This document shows positions 11,010 to 21,911 of a stretch of 64,000 nucleotides of DNA, piece after piece. The notes beneath the pieces were generated by a model. That model searched no databases, was not told the origin of the DNA, and saw only the letters and a list, made by a program, of their open reading frames with translations. The DNA is from Tretioscincus oriximinensis (lineage: Eukaryota > Chordata > Lepidosauria > Squamata > Gymnophthalmidae), in contig JAJVDF010000303.1 of assembly GCA_022410635.1 (NCBI GenBank), forward strand, positions 182,366 through 246,365, read 5' to 3'. Position numbers and translations under genes: made by a program. Position 1 is the first letter of the stretch; each line of letters opens with the position of its first letter.

Positions 11010-11640
11010 TGGGTTCCCCAGCCACCTTCCTTCTTGTAAGCAGAAAAAATGTTTCCTGTGGGCAGGACTGAGTGTAAGTTGGCTAAAGAGGCTTTGTCTC
11101 TCCCAGGGTTAGCTGCAGTTCAGACTAGAAGAAGAAGAAGAAGAAGAAGAAGAAGAAGAAGAAGAACTCGGTTCTTATACCCCGCTTTTCTCACCTTTCA
11201 AGGGACTCAAAGCGGCTTACAAGGATATATTTTGCCCGAAGGCTCACATTCTATCTTCCCCACCAGGCTATGGTGGTTCCCATGTATCTACTTGCAGTCA
11301 GTTGCAATTTCTTGCAATTCATGCTTTCGAATTCAGACTGGGCAGAAGGGGTTTCCCTCTGCTCGAACTACACTTCCCAGCAGGCCCTACTGCCAGCACA
11401 ACCACACACAGTTCTGTTTCACTGTTTTCTCATTTGGGCTGCTACTGACAGCTTTGAGAAACCACTGGGCCTTCAAATTTTTATATTAAGCATGTCTCAT
11501 CATGAAAAAACACCATAGAAAAGCAGGCAGGATTACAACTAAGAGCCATAAAACAGGAAATAAATATTCGGCCAGGACACAAAGAAACAGAAAGCTGGCA
11601 GTTTGTTATTGTTTACATTTGGCAGCACTCCATCTGTATT
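11010..11640 (+). repeat. family D dispersed repeat, copy 1 (SINE inside)
   Basis: Shares its order of blocks with 50.0-50.4, 51.5-52.2 and 55.8-56.2 kb: TGTGGGCAGGACTGAG, TTGGCTAAAGAGG, GGGTTAGCTGCAGT, GAACTACACTTCCCAGCAGG, then CATAGAAAAGCAGGCAGG and CATAAAACAGGAAA. A SINE-B sits inside at 11127-11331. No coding capacity or known family recognised. Confidence 0.7.
11127..11331 (-). mobile_element. 5'-truncated SINE-B with target duplication
   Basis: The (GAA)n tail is followed by the SINE-B body, which stops at CATGCTTTCGA without the tRNA head. It is bounded by the direct repeat TTCAGACT (11119-11126 and 11332-11339). The insertion splits family D copy 1. Confidence 0.85.
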
Positions 11641-11996
11641 AACATGCCAATGGCAGGCCCTTATTTTCACCGAAAGGGCCTCTGCCTGATTTACAAAACA
11701 TATATTCTCTCAGCTTTATTATCTGTTTTGGCTCAAATAACTTGTGACAGACAAAGGTGCTTGGAATGGACCTTGCTTTTCAGGAGGTTACAATGACCCT
11801 CCCCAGTTCTCGAACAGAGACCAGATAAAACACAACAAAGTAAAATGCTGTTTCACTTAAGGAGGGTCTTGTCTTGACAGTGACTTTCTTGGGAAGAGGA
11901 TTCAATAACTACACTCTTCATTTCCCTAATGTAGCTGAATTTTCAGACTTTTGGAACAACATTTTAACTGGTAGCAGAAGAAAGTTGTTAGGACTA
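11641..11996. other. unassigned intergenic sequence
   Basis: No recognised repeat or coding signal. Confidence 0.4.
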
Positions 11997-12115
11997 GTTT
12001 ATTTATTTATTTATTTATTTTATTTATTTTTAGTACTTTTATCCCGCCCTTCACCCTAAGGTCGCAGGGCGGCTTACAACATTAAAATAGCGTAACAGTT
12101 AAAAACAGTGAGACC
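11997..12115 (-). mobile_element. L2-like LINE 3' tail
   Basis: A (TTTA)n run followed by TTATCCCGCCCTTCACC and GCAGGGCGGCTTACAAC is the reverse complement of the L2-like 3' end seen at 30.9 kb (GAAGGGCGGGATATAAAT). Confidence 0.7.
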
Positions 12116-12387
12116 CTTATGAAATACTGTTGGTTGCACGGAGCATAATATTTTCTGAGCAATTCTGAGCATGGGTCCCGGAGCCATCTTCCATGACACA
12201 CGCACAGCTGAACGGCGGTATGCGCAGCAATTGTTTGTTTACCAATAGCTAAGCTCGTATAGAAGTAGGATAATAAGTAAGCGACGTTTGGAGAAAACCT
12301 AAGAGGAGGGCTATGGGAGCCATGCAAGTAATGCTGGGAGCTGGCTGGCATGAGAATCACATGCCCCTTCTCCCCCGGACCATGAGA

Positions 12388-12438
<51 letters not shown>
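12388..12438 (+). repeat. (ATG)17 microsatellite
   Basis: Seventeen uninterrupted ATG units, followed by an A/G-rich stretch with repeated GGCAGGCGGGAAGA to about 12540. It lies beyond the tail of the neighbouring SINE-B and probably grew from it. Length may vary between individuals. Confidence 0.95.
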
Positions 12439-12440
<2 letters not shown>

Positions 12441-12539
12441 GAAAAAGAACAAAAAGAAGAGGCAAGAGGCAAGAGGCAGGCGGGAAGAGGCAGGCGGGAA
12501 GAGGCAGGCGGGAAGGGGCGGGAAGAGGCGGGAAGAGGA

Positions 12540-12822
12540 AAAGAGGGTTCTTATACCCTGCTTTTCTCACCTTTCAAAGTGACTCAAAGAGGCTTTTGCC
12601 CGAAGGCTGACATTCTATCTTCCCCACCAGCCTGTGGTGGTTCCCATGTATCTACTTGCGGTCAGTTGCAATTTCTTGCAATTCATGCTTTCGAATAGCT
12701 GGGTTGGCTAGAGCTACAGGCTAGTGGAAGGTGCTCACCCCTCCCCACGTCCCACACAGGGCTTCAAAACCTGATCTCCCAGCTGAGAGGCGGATTCCTT
12801 AGCGGCTGAGCTATCCGTGCCT
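12540..12822 (-). mobile_element. SINE-B, nearly complete
   Basis: Reverse body from GGGTTCTTATACCCTGC to the tRNA-like head GCTGAGCTATCCGTGCC. About 15 bases are missing near GAGGCTTTTGCCCGAAGG. Confidence 0.85.
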
Positions 12823-12829
12823 GCAGAAG

Positions 12830-13037
12830 TAAAAACTGAAAATGACGTCTTTTGGAGCCTTAGTTCTGGAACCAGGGAACGGAAAAGATGTCTTGAAAAG
12901 GATCATTTCCAGAAGTTGGTGTTGGAAATNATGTTGAGTGAGGGAAAAGGGTGCACTGCAAGATTCTGCCCTGTACCCCGGACGCCCACGGGTTTTCCCC
13001 ATTATATGTACATGACTTGCATGTGACTCACAGCACT
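12830..13037. mobile_element. M-family MITE remnant
   Basis: The right end (TGTGACTCACAGCACTG) resembles the M terminus, and the interior has AAAATGACGTC and ATCATTTCCAG. The left terminus is not recognisable. Confidence 0.4.
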
Positions 13038-13351
13038 GCACAGCTGCTTTTCTCAGCAAAACACAAGGGCAAAGAAGTGCATGTTTGAAGACGTTTGATG
13101 ATCCAAGTGGGCTATGCTGGCATTGTGACAAAGTAATAGGAGATTTTATAAATTTATAGGGATCCCAGGTACAAATGCAGATATTTTGGTAGGTGACTGA
13201 GACAACGATAAGCGCAAAAATGAATATAAATATAATATGGTCAATGGATTGTTGCCTCATTTTGCAGTTGGACGATTTGCACAGACCCAAGGAAGAGATG
13301 GATTTAAAAGAATCGCTAATAATAGCTGCCTTGACTGTCAACAATTGTAAG
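13038..13351. other. unassigned intergenic sequence
   Basis: Nothing recognised; AT-rich. Confidence 0.4.
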
Positions 13352-13944
13352 AGGACNTCTTCCAGTTTTGGAACTGGAGAAGGTGCAGAAAAGGGCAACA
13401 AAAATGATCAAGGGGTATCTGGAGCACCTCCCTTACGAAGTCAGGCTGCAACGTCTGGGCCTCTTTAGCCTCGAAAGGCGACGTTTGAGAGGTGATCTGA
13501 TTGAAGTGTATAAATTCATGCATGGAATGGACAAACACAAACACAAGGACCAGAGGGCACTCCTTGAAACTGATGAGCAGAAAAGTGAGAACAGACAAAG
13601 GAAAGTATTTTTTCACCGAGAGAGTCATTGGACTGTGGAATTTACTTCCTGAAGAGGTAGTGGTAGCTAACAGCTTGGATAGTTTCAAGACAGAACTAGA
13701 CAGGTTTNTGGACACCAAGGGTATAAATGGGTACTAGGATGGATGGNTGGATGCTGCCTCTGGGATGGAGCAACAGGCANNACTNCTGANATACCATTTG
13801 CAGGGAGTCATAAACAGGAGCATATTTTGCTTCCTCTGTTCGGACTGCCCAGGTGCATCTGGTGGGCCTCTGTGTGAGACAGAATGCTGGAGTAGATGGG
13901 CTGTGGCCTGATCCAGTATGGCTCTTCTTATGTTCTTATGTTCT
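13352..13944 (+). mobile_element. CR1-Y LINE, well-preserved 3' end
   Basis: It runs from the [14 protein letters not shown] codons (13368) to the tail TTCTTATGTTCTTATGTTC. A one-base shift near 13400 (MIKG-Y-LEHL) separates frames. A run of n bases lies at 13747-13790. Confidence 0.92.
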
Positions 13945-14030
13945 AAATTCAACAACAAAGAAATCTCTAATGTAAAGAATTATTTGTTTTTTTCTTCTTT
14001 AATAAGTACATCAAAAATACTGGATATTTC

Positions 14031-14111
14031 TAGATGTGACACAGCACCCAAGTTAGGTTCTGTGTTTTTTACAAATTTTGGCACACCGAGCTCCAAAGGT
14101 TCGCCATTCCT
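14031..14111 (-). mobile_element. hAT (Charlie-like) terminal fragment
   Basis: In reverse it reads GGAATGGCGAACCTTTGGAG then CTCGGTGTGCCAAAATTTG, close to the left end of the hAT at 38905. Only about 80 bp remain. Confidence 0.7.
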
Positions 14112-14715
14112 ATTATAAACAGTGAAGGTGTGCCAGAAAGGAGAAAATTGCATGTAAATTGTTCATTACCTTTCTTGTTCCTGATACTGAAATCCAGCCC
14201 AAATAAGGAGATGTTCCCACATTTGGCAAGGGGTGGGGATAGTCCAGATATTGTTGAGCATCCAGAGGAAACAATTTATACAATATGAGGCAGACACTGA
14301 AATCACCTCTGTCTGTCCGCTTTGCCTGGACTGACAACATAGCCAAGAACTACTTGGCTAATTTCAAGAAAATCGTAACACAGTCTAGCGAAAGAGGTGA
14401 CCTGACATATGAATAGAGCTGCTCTCAGTGCTTCCAGGGCAAAGGATTAATAATAACGGTACTTCATTATTATTTATTTTGTAGAGTGCATTGTGTACAA
14501 TTCACTCCCATTATCTTACAGACTTCCTTCTGAGATAAGTGAGACTAATTTTTCTCTGCACTGGAGACTGGAGACTCAGTCCTAAAGTGAGCACATTATT
14601 CACTTTGAAGGCTCATTAACAGTATTTATATTCCATATTTCTTTCAAAGAGCCCAATTTTTGTTCACAATCAACCACAGTCCAGGTCAGTGTGAGGCCTG
14701 GCACACTTCTGAGTG
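14112..14715. other. unassigned intergenic sequence
   Basis: No repeat or gene recognised. Confidence 0.4.
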
Positions 14716-14970
14716 TTTGTGTAGTAGTTAGAGTGTTGGATTCTGATCTGGAAGTCTCCTGGTTTGATTCCCCACTCCTCCATGAAAGCCAGCTGGGTGA
14801 CCTTAGGCCAGTCATAGTTCTTTGAACTCTCTCAGCCCCACCTACTTCACAGGGTGTCTGTTTTGGAGAAAGCAACAAAAGCTATGTGCACCACCCTATG
14901 CTTGGCCGCCCTGAGACCTTTGGGCATAGGGCGGGATATAAGTACAAATAAATAAATAAATAAATAAATT
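14716..14970 (+). mobile_element. Sauria-type tRNA SINE
   Basis: The head is shortened (TTTGTGTAGTAGTTAGAGTG), the B box is GGTTTGATTCC, the body is complete, and the tail GGGCGGGATATAAGTACAAATAAA is followed by further AATA units. Confidence 0.9.
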
Positions 14971-15029
14971 TAGCTTCTGCACTCTGATGTAGTGCTTAGT
15001 CTGCATTAGAAGATGATGAGCTTGCGTAG

Positions 15030-15150
15030 CTTTTAAAGAATAGTGACTGGCCCAACGTCGCCCAGCTGGCTTCGTGGAGGAGTGTGGAATTGAACCAGGA
15101 GACTACTAGATAAAAGTCCAACACGCAAGTCATTATACTAAACTGGCCAC
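15030..15150 (-). mobile_element. Sauria-type SINE, 5' half
   Basis: Reverse sequence from TAGTGACTGGCCCAACGTCG to AAACTGGCCACT. The 3' half is missing. Diverged. Confidence 0.75.
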
Positions 15151-15524
15151 TAAGGTTGTGAAGGTCAAAATAGCAACCTAGATTGAAATGACAACCAAGA
15201 GATCTGTTTTAATAGTGTTACCAATCTATACTGACATCCTGTTACTTAAAAGAAGAGTCAGGGGGGAAATGGGGGCCCATGCTGTTTGGAACTGCTCTGG
15301 GCACACACATTTTCCATATAATCCAAGTGGAAAATGCTTTCACAATGGCTAGTCTACACAGCAATCTGTTTTTTGTGCAGAAAATGCTTAGAAAACTATC
15401 GCAAGTGAAGCTTAATGCAGTTTGCATTAAGTGCACTCTGGCAATGATTTTGCTGTGTGCTCTGGCTCTGACCAGAAAGCTGGAGGTCCAGAGCTTGGGG
15501 GTCTTCTTGATAAAGGTAGAAGAT
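15151..15524. other. unassigned intergenic sequence
   Basis: An open frame of about 110 codons at 15279-15614 shows no recognised motif and runs into the neighbouring foldback. Not called as a gene. Confidence 0.4.
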
Positions 15525-15790
15525 GCCGATCAGCTGCAGGAACAAAGATTGGGGGCCACAGCAGCAGGAGAACCACCACCACCCCCGAACTTCTCCCCTG
15601 CAGATCAGAACTGAGCTCAAATCAATTGAACAGGGGAGAAAAAACAGTGAGAGGCACAAAAAAGGCTGCAGGGAAAAAGATGGGGTGGGGGGAGGAAGGA
15701 GGGAAGGAGGGAAGGAGGGAGGAAATCTGCTTCTCTCTCCTGCTGCTGTGGACCCCAACCTTTGTTCCTGCAGTAGAGTGGAGTCTTCTG
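15525..15790. repeat. foldback element, about 265 bp
   Basis: Left arm GCAGGAACAAAGATTGGGGG then CCACAGCAGCAGGAG. The right arm is its near-exact reverse complement (CTCCTGCTGCTGTGG then CAACCTTTGTTCCTGC). The centre holds a GGAAGGAGGGA purine run. Possibly a MITE; termini and duplication are not resolved. Confidence 0.65.
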
Positions 15791-15897
15791 GCTTATGGTC
15801 ATGTGCAGACATTTAAATGGATCTGGGCAAAGACATAAACAGTAGAAGGAATTCCTATTCCATTTGGCATTTTTTTCACACATTTTTTTACGTAGTG

Positions 15898-16022
15898 TGA
15901 ACCTAGCCAAAGTGGCTTCCATAACTTTCTGTTCTTCTCTTCATAACAAACAATAGAAGTAGGCGGAGATGAAAGAGCTCCAAAGATAAGAGTCTGACAC
16001 TCTAACCACAAGATCAGACTGA
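15898..16022 (-). mobile_element. SINE-C remnant
   Basis: AGTGGCTTCCATAACTTTCTGTTC then CTTCATAACAAACAATAGAAG and GTCTGACACTCTAACCACAAG: a Sauria-like head with a different 3' part, as at 26.7 and 39.6 kb. Confidence 0.6.
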
Positions 16023-16249
16023 CTGTCAACAGGTCATCCAAGTGTGAAAGGCCTTGTTTTCCATCAGCTGGAACATACCATACCCACAATTCCAGCAACA
16101 GTCCAAGCCATTAACCTCCTTCCATCCATTCTAGTCTCACAGAAGACATGGGAGATAGCTTAGGTTGAGAAGCATCACTGGACCAAGGTTACCCAGAAGC
16201 CCTTTCTGCTTGTTCTGTGGCAGGCTGTGTGCCCATACCCAGTTCTCTT

Positions 16250-16563
16250 CAGTGCTGGGAGTCATACACGAATCATGTACGCTTTATTAGAAAATTCAGC
16301 CTTGCACGGCATATGAATTCTTGTGCAGCAACGCAGGATAAAATTTATTTCACCCCATTTCCTGTTTGGGAAATGTCACTTCCGGTCCCTGTTTCCGGAA
16401 AGGGCACCCTGGGAGACGGAAGTGACATCACAAATGATGTCACTTCTATTCTTTGCTTCCGAAAAGAACTCCCGCCATGAAGTCATTTCTGTTATGAGCC
16501 TCCCGACCTCTGAGATTTTCAAGCTCTGGGTGCAGNGTTGTCGGCCTAAATACTCCCAGCACC
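16250..16563 (+). mobile_element. M-family MITE, both ends present
   Basis: Starts CAGTGCTGGGAGTCATACAC and ends TACTCCCAGCACCG, an inverted terminal pair. The interior carries two opposed TGACATCA/TGATGTCA blocks next to ACTTCCGG-like sequence. About 314 bp, non-coding. No clean target duplication. Confidence 0.65.
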
Positions 16564-17393
16564 GGTACCTTGTAACTCATCTTTGCCTCCAAGATGATGA
16601 GGCAGCCCTCCCACCTCTGTTTATTCCATGCAAGGCCAAACTCTTCTAAGCAGGGATTGATTCCAAGCAAACCAGAGCCGTCTGACATATTGTGAAAAGA
16701 GCCTCTCCTTTATTCTTCTTGCAGTTCGAACTGTGTAAACCATGTCATTAGCTTTACAGATTTCATTTCCAAAACAAAATAAACCCCATTTGCATGGANT
16801 GAAAGGCAACCGCAGTGGAGACCGGCCGCAGATGGGGCCTGTTTCTTCAGGATGTTCCATTAGGAGATTTGGAAGGCCAATTGAGGAGCTTCACGGATTG
16901 GCCCTTTCCTGCTCCTGCAATGTGGAACAGATAAGGTTGCCGTATTTGAAAATAAAGAGACGGAGAGGAGGAAATATAACAAGCAGTCCTGCCCTCCATC
17001 CAGCCTAAATCTTGTCCCCTGCCCCCCCCCCCCACTGAAATCCTGCCTTCCCTGCCTTCCCACCCACAACAAGCAGCCTTATCTGCAAGCAGAGAAAGCA
17101 TGGGAAAGAAAAGCTGATCTGTAACCATCCCTTGCAAGGACCACAGACCTTCTGGCATCTGTCTTTCGTTGAGATAACATCCAGTGTGCGAATCTGCTGA
17201 CCGGTTTAGGAGAGGGAAAGGATTTTGATGAACTTACGGGAAAGGAGAAAGTTCACCCTGTGAATCTGCATGCGAAGACAAACAGTGGACTTTGGGAAAG
17301 GTTCATGGTTTGGGTCAGCCCCGTAACAAGAGGGGTCAAACAGGCCAAAAAACCCTCAGTGCTGAGAGGGTGCTCCTGAGTGTTCCTGAAAGA
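16564..17393. other. unassigned intergenic sequence
   Basis: Contains a C run near 17023-17033 and short open frames without motifs. No repeat recognised. Confidence 0.4.
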
Positions 17394-17673
17394 CACGAAT
17401 GGTGCAGTTGTTAGGAGCCAGTCTTCCAACTGAGAGATCCGGTTTCAAGGTCCTTGTGTCAACCGTGGAGAGGGATGTGCACCCTCTCCTGGCCTCCCGC
17501 TGTAGTCAACTTAGCTATTTGAAAGAAAGTAGATTTGCAATCTCCATTTCAAGTAGATTCGTGAGTACCATTCCACGATGCAAACCTTCGGGCAAAAATT
17601 AACCTAGTAAGCAGCTCTGAGGCCCTTCGGGTGAGAAGGACAGGGTGTAAAAAACTGATTCTGCTTCTTCTGA
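17394..17673 (+). mobile_element. SINE-A
   Basis: The head AATGGTGCAGTTGTTAGGAG and the B-box-like CGGTTTCAAGGTCC are followed by GTCAACTTAGCTATTTGAAAG and GCCCTTCGGGTGAGAAGG, ending in a TTC-rich tail. Same order as the copies at 5.4 and 40.5 kb. Confidence 0.8.
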
Positions 17674-17829
17674 GTGGTACTTGAGCCAAACTTTCCTGAC
17701 CCATGCCCGCCTAGCACAGTTTGAAGCAATCCTAATCAAGCAATTCCCTTCCCATCCCACGTAAATGGAATGTTCATCCCACATACTTATACAGCATTTT
17801 TATTTTATTTTTTGCATTTTCAACCCCTG

Positions 17830-17965
17830 GAACCCAGAAATTATATCAATTACAGTGTCATTTCTGTTCCCTAGTTCTGGAAAATACATCTTGAATGACG
17901 TAATTTCCATTTCCAGAAAGGGCATCTTAATTGATGTCATTTCCGGTGGGGGGAAGGGGAGGGTG
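17830..17965. mobile_element. M-family MITE remnant
   Basis: Repeated blocks TGTCATTTCTG, AATGACGTAATTTCC and TTGATGTCATTTCCGGTGG resemble the M interior. No termini visible. Confidence 0.4.
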
Positions 17966-18027
17966 GAAAGACTGGAAGTCATGTGACCGGATCTTGGGTT
18001 GCATGCAATTGCACACAATTTTGCACG

Positions 18028-18310
18028 TAGTGGTAGCTAACAGATTGGATAGTTTCAAGAAGGACTAGACAGCTTCATGAACACCAAGGGTATAAACGGG
18101 TACTAGGATGGATGTCTGGATGTTGCCTCCAGGATGGAGCAACAGGTAGGACTCCTGAAATATCATTTGCAGGGAGTCATGAACAGGNGCATATTTTGCT
18201 TTCCTCTGTTCAGACTGCCAGGTGCATCTGGCGGGCCTCTGTGTGGGACAGAATGCTGGACTTGATGGGCTGTGGCCTGATCCAGTATGGCTCTTCTTAT
18301 GTTCTTATGT
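18028..18310 (+). mobile_element. CR1-Y LINE 3' end
   Basis: Starts at GTAGTGGTAGCTAACAGATT and runs through the untranslated blocks to the tail CTTCTTATGTTCTTATGT. Strongly 5'-truncated. Confidence 0.9.
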
Positions 18311-20732
18311 GGATTTAGTGTGCTGCCTCTGGATTTCTGGCTATTGACTAACAAGATTGGTTTGAAGGCTTTGCTATGTGCCAGGATCTAGAATAAGCCC
18401 ACCCTCTCCCTGTGCAACATGTCAATTCAGGCACATTTGTTATATGATTGAATCAATTTGGGTACACTGGGTTCCTTTGCCCTGACCATCACAAGACCGA
18501 GCTATGACCCTGGGTTCAGCGGCCAGAGACTTTTTGCACTTATCTGGGATCCATTTCTATTCACAAGCTGAGGGGGAAGATATCCTACCTCTTCCATTTC
18601 ACAGGCAGAAGCATTCCTGCTCCCAGCCTAGAAGGTCATTTTCTAGAGTCTGAAATTTGATCAGACTTTGCCAGAACGTTGTGAAGTTTAAAGATCAACA
18701 TTCTGGGAATTTGAGCATCTGTAGCTTTTCCTTGATCTCTTTAGGGAAAAGGTATTTTTTAAAAAATACAACCAGCATTCACTGAGTGTTTCTTCACTGA
18801 TGGGAATGGATGTGGCTGCAATTTATATTACGAACAGCAATTTATTGTGCTGTATTTTAAACCAAAGTCACATCTGAAAGGACAGCAGGAGGAGATTGAT
18901 TGAGGAAGAGGAAACAGGGGAAAAATATTTTCTAAACAGATGCTCAGATGTCAGGGATGAACCTAGCCCTGCTCAACGCAAACGGGTGGCTTGTTTTACT
19001 CCAAAGCTCCTTTTCCTTTCAAGATTTCCAAAGAGGAAGGAAAGATGGAGGGAATAAAATCCCGGACTTTAGCAACCGGGCCCACGACCATTCCTGACCT
19101 TCCCTTGTCTTGCTTGACAAGGCAGTTACTAGTAACAGCTCTTTGGATAATTTCTTCTTTCCGCTGTTTTCTGTCTGTGTGACAACCTGTCTAAGCAGGA
19201 AACAAGGAAGGTCAGAGTCCCTANGCAAGCCAAAGGTATAGGTTCCGGTCCAGAAAGAAGGTAGATGGCTAGGACATCACATGGCTTGCGTTATGATGCC
19301 CTCTCTACACAACATGTTAAAAAATGCAACGGCATTGAGTTCCAGAATAATCCCATTGCGAGCCCCGATATAGGTACCTTCATCCTTTCGCAAACAACCC
19401 GTAAAGCCTTTAAATTCACATGGAACAGATTAGCTGACTAAACCAGGAGGTAAATTCTGAGCATGCTCAGTATGCGATTCTGCTTCTGCCCTGACAAAGC
19501 AGGAGGTAAATAATGAGAATGCTCTGTGTGGGATTCCCATTGCCTTATCCTCTCTTCCTGTGTGATCCTGCCTTATTGCATTAGCAAAGATACATATGAA
19601 GGCGTGATAAGGGGAATATGTCTGTTTCGCAAAGATGTCAGAAGAAAATGCACAATCAGGAAATGATGGATCCTCCCCCCCTTATTAATGCTGCATGGTG
19701 AATCATGCCAAAAACGTATTTTACGTTTTTGAAGGAATAATTGTGATGTTGAAACATCCTGCTAAGATGACCCAGGTAGGAATACATCATGTGGAGGAGG
19801 CCTGAATTTGCTGGCATCACGTTTTTACTTTTGAACCTTTTCTATTTTGTCTTCAANCCTAATTAATGGTGGAGTTCTGGACTAAACCGCGTTCTTTGGG
19901 ACTGAAGAAATGAGGGCGGTTTAAAATAAAAATGTGATCACAGCCTTTGTGTTGCAACCAGGGGGAAAGAAGTGATTTGGAAAATAGCAAAGTGGATCTA
20001 AATCCACATTACCATTTTGCCTCCTTTCCAGACCCATTTGGGGCCCATTTTAGTGGCTTGAAAGGGCAGGGAAGAAGTGGAGGCTAATTCTGACTGCTAG
20101 CGACACAAGGAGCAGCCCCAAAAATTGGGATCAGTGGCAGGGAGGAAGATGCCTGTGGATCACCTGCTGTTCTGGCTCCTTCCACCTGACAACAGTTCAA
20201 ATTTCCTGCTCTNGAGAACTGGCAGGGAAATGAAAAATGGTGGGAAAACCCAGAACCAGCAGGAGATCCACTAAGACCTCCATCCCTGCTGTGGGTCCCA
20301 TCCTTGGTGCTTCTGGCTACCTTAGGAAGCAGAAGACCGCCACACTCACCACTGATTGGAAATCCAAATGGTATTACCCACCTTACTACTTAGCGCATAT
20401 GAGCCTGAATTTAAGACTTTATTCAGCAATAGCACAGTTGCGGGATTCAAGGGATATATATATATCCCTTGGTCTTTAAAAATAATGAATGGNCTAAGTT
20501 TGTGTGTGTGTGTGTGTTTATATTATTGGATATGAGTTACATATGCAAGTAATATATGCACATACGTAAGGATATGTGATTATATGCGTCTAAAAAAATT
20601 AACAAATTCCCCTCCCTCTTTCTTTCTTCCTCTTTCTTTCTTTCTTTGCTTCTTTCTTTCTCTTTCATCCATTCATCCATTGTTACCCCTCTGCCTACCT
20701 GAACATTTTCCATTCTCTCTATCCCAACTGAG
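18311..20732. other. longest stretch without a recognised element
   Basis: About 2.4 kb with no recognised LINE, SINE or gene. A partial direct repeat, AGGAGGTAAAT followed by GCTC-rich sequence, occurs at 19447 and 19502. A short self-complementary GGGATATATATATATCCC lies at 20452-20470. Low-complexity runs are (TG)n at 20500-20516 and TTTC/CTTT at 20598-20672. Best place in the window to look for conserved non-coding sequence. Confidence 0.45.
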
Positions 20733-20948
20733 CTAGTATGGATGTCTGGATGTTGCCTCTGGGATGGAGCAACAGGCAGGACTCCTGGGATACCATTTGC
20801 AGGGAGTCTTGAACAGGTGCATATTTTGCTTTCCTCTGTTCGGACTGCCCAGGTGCATCTGGTGAGCCTCTGTGTGAGACAGAATGCTGGACTAGATGGG
20901 CAGTGGCCTGATCCAGTATGGCTCTTCTTATGTTCTTATGTTCTTATG
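20733..20948 (+). mobile_element. CR1-Y LINE 3' end
   Basis: Begins ATGGATGTCTGGATGTTGCC and ends with an intact tail (TTCTTATGTTCTTATG). Close in sequence to the copies at 37.3 and 52.8 kb, so this subfamily is comparatively young. Confidence 0.92.
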
Positions 20949-21262
20949 GGCTGTATCTCAGAAATAGGAGTCTGCCATTTGCATGTGTAGGCTGACCAGA
21001 TGACGCCATTTTGGTGGGGTAGAAACCTGGTTTTGGAATGCCTCACAGTTTTTGCTGAGGAAATTTTTTTNAAAAAAAAATTCTTCAAAAAAGTTTTCTT
21101 TTTTTAATTTTTTTTCCTCAGGAAAAACCGTGAGGCACCGCAAAACCGGGTTTTCACATCCCACCCACCCCAAAAGGGTCATCTGGTCAGCCTACGTGGC
21201 CTGTGGATAGCCAAGCTCTGACCCAGGATATAACTCGGAATGAGTCGCAGTGGGGACAGGGC
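20949..21262. mobile_element. H-family foldback, split by an F1 element
   Basis: 20949-20987 (AGAAATAGGAGTCTGCCATT) and 21195-21262 (GGCCTGTGGATAGCCAAGC, then TCGGAATGAGTCG) are two parts of an H element. The F1 copy lies between them. Confidence 0.65.
20988..21194. mobile_element. F1 foldback MITE
   Basis: Ends TAGGCTGACCAGATGAC and GTCATCTGGTCAGCCTA are perfect inverted repeats. Nearly the whole element folds back around an A/T-rich centre, with GGGTAGAAACCTGG.. pairing with ..CCGGGTTTTCACATCCC. No coding capacity. Confidence 0.9.
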
Positions 21263-21778
21263 CACACACTTGATGGCCAGTTAANACTTCTTTGCGAGAC
21301 TATCAAAGACTGGAAGCTTCAGTATTTCTTCATTCTCCATCCATGTCTTGAGCAAAGACATTTAGCGCAGCAATCAATGTTGATTTATGAGTTGTAGAAG
21401 AGAGACATGGAATAGGGAGGACAGGAGTGAGAAATAGCTTTAAAGGGGACAAAGAGCTATTAAAAAAAGGACAGACATGAGACCTTGCGACTGAGCCAAG
21501 AACATCTGAGATCTTGTCAGTGAAACAGAATCTCTGGCATTGCCTAAAGAAAATAAACCTCTTAATTGTCTTGCTCTGAACATGTATGATAAGTAAACTG
21601 TCAGACTTGTTCACACTTTATGGGAAATGTTTGTGGAAAACCTTCTAACCCCAAAGTTTAGGCAACTTCCACATGAAGTAAACCAATTCTCTGTGGGTAG
21701 AAGCCACAGATAGCCATGGCACAGGGCAAAAGCCTCCAAGTTGGAGCAACAAATTGCTTCTAAATGCCTTTTTAAAGG
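21263..21778. other. unassigned intergenic sequence
   Basis: No recognised repeat or coding signal. Confidence 0.4.
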
Positions 21779-21880
21779 CAGTGGAGAGCAGGTAACAGTT
21801 TTGCCCTCTGCTTCTTCTTCAGATGCTCAGAGACAATTGGTGGGTGACTACATGGGACAGATGTGACCCAATTCTTCTTA
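21779..21880 (+). mobile_element. CR1-Y untranslated fragment
   Basis: GGCAGTGGAGAGCAGGTAACAG then TTTTGCCCTCTGCTTCTTC and GACAATTGGTGGGTGACTAC match the CR1-Y 3' region. The tail is missing. Confidence 0.6.
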
Positions 21881-21911
21881 TCTAGTAAGAGGGTTTTGTA
21901 GCACTTTAGAG

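Noticed and set aside
12082..12582. Frames with a poly-His or poly-Met run
   Set aside because: Created by the (ATG)17 microsatellite and neighbouring SINE sequence.
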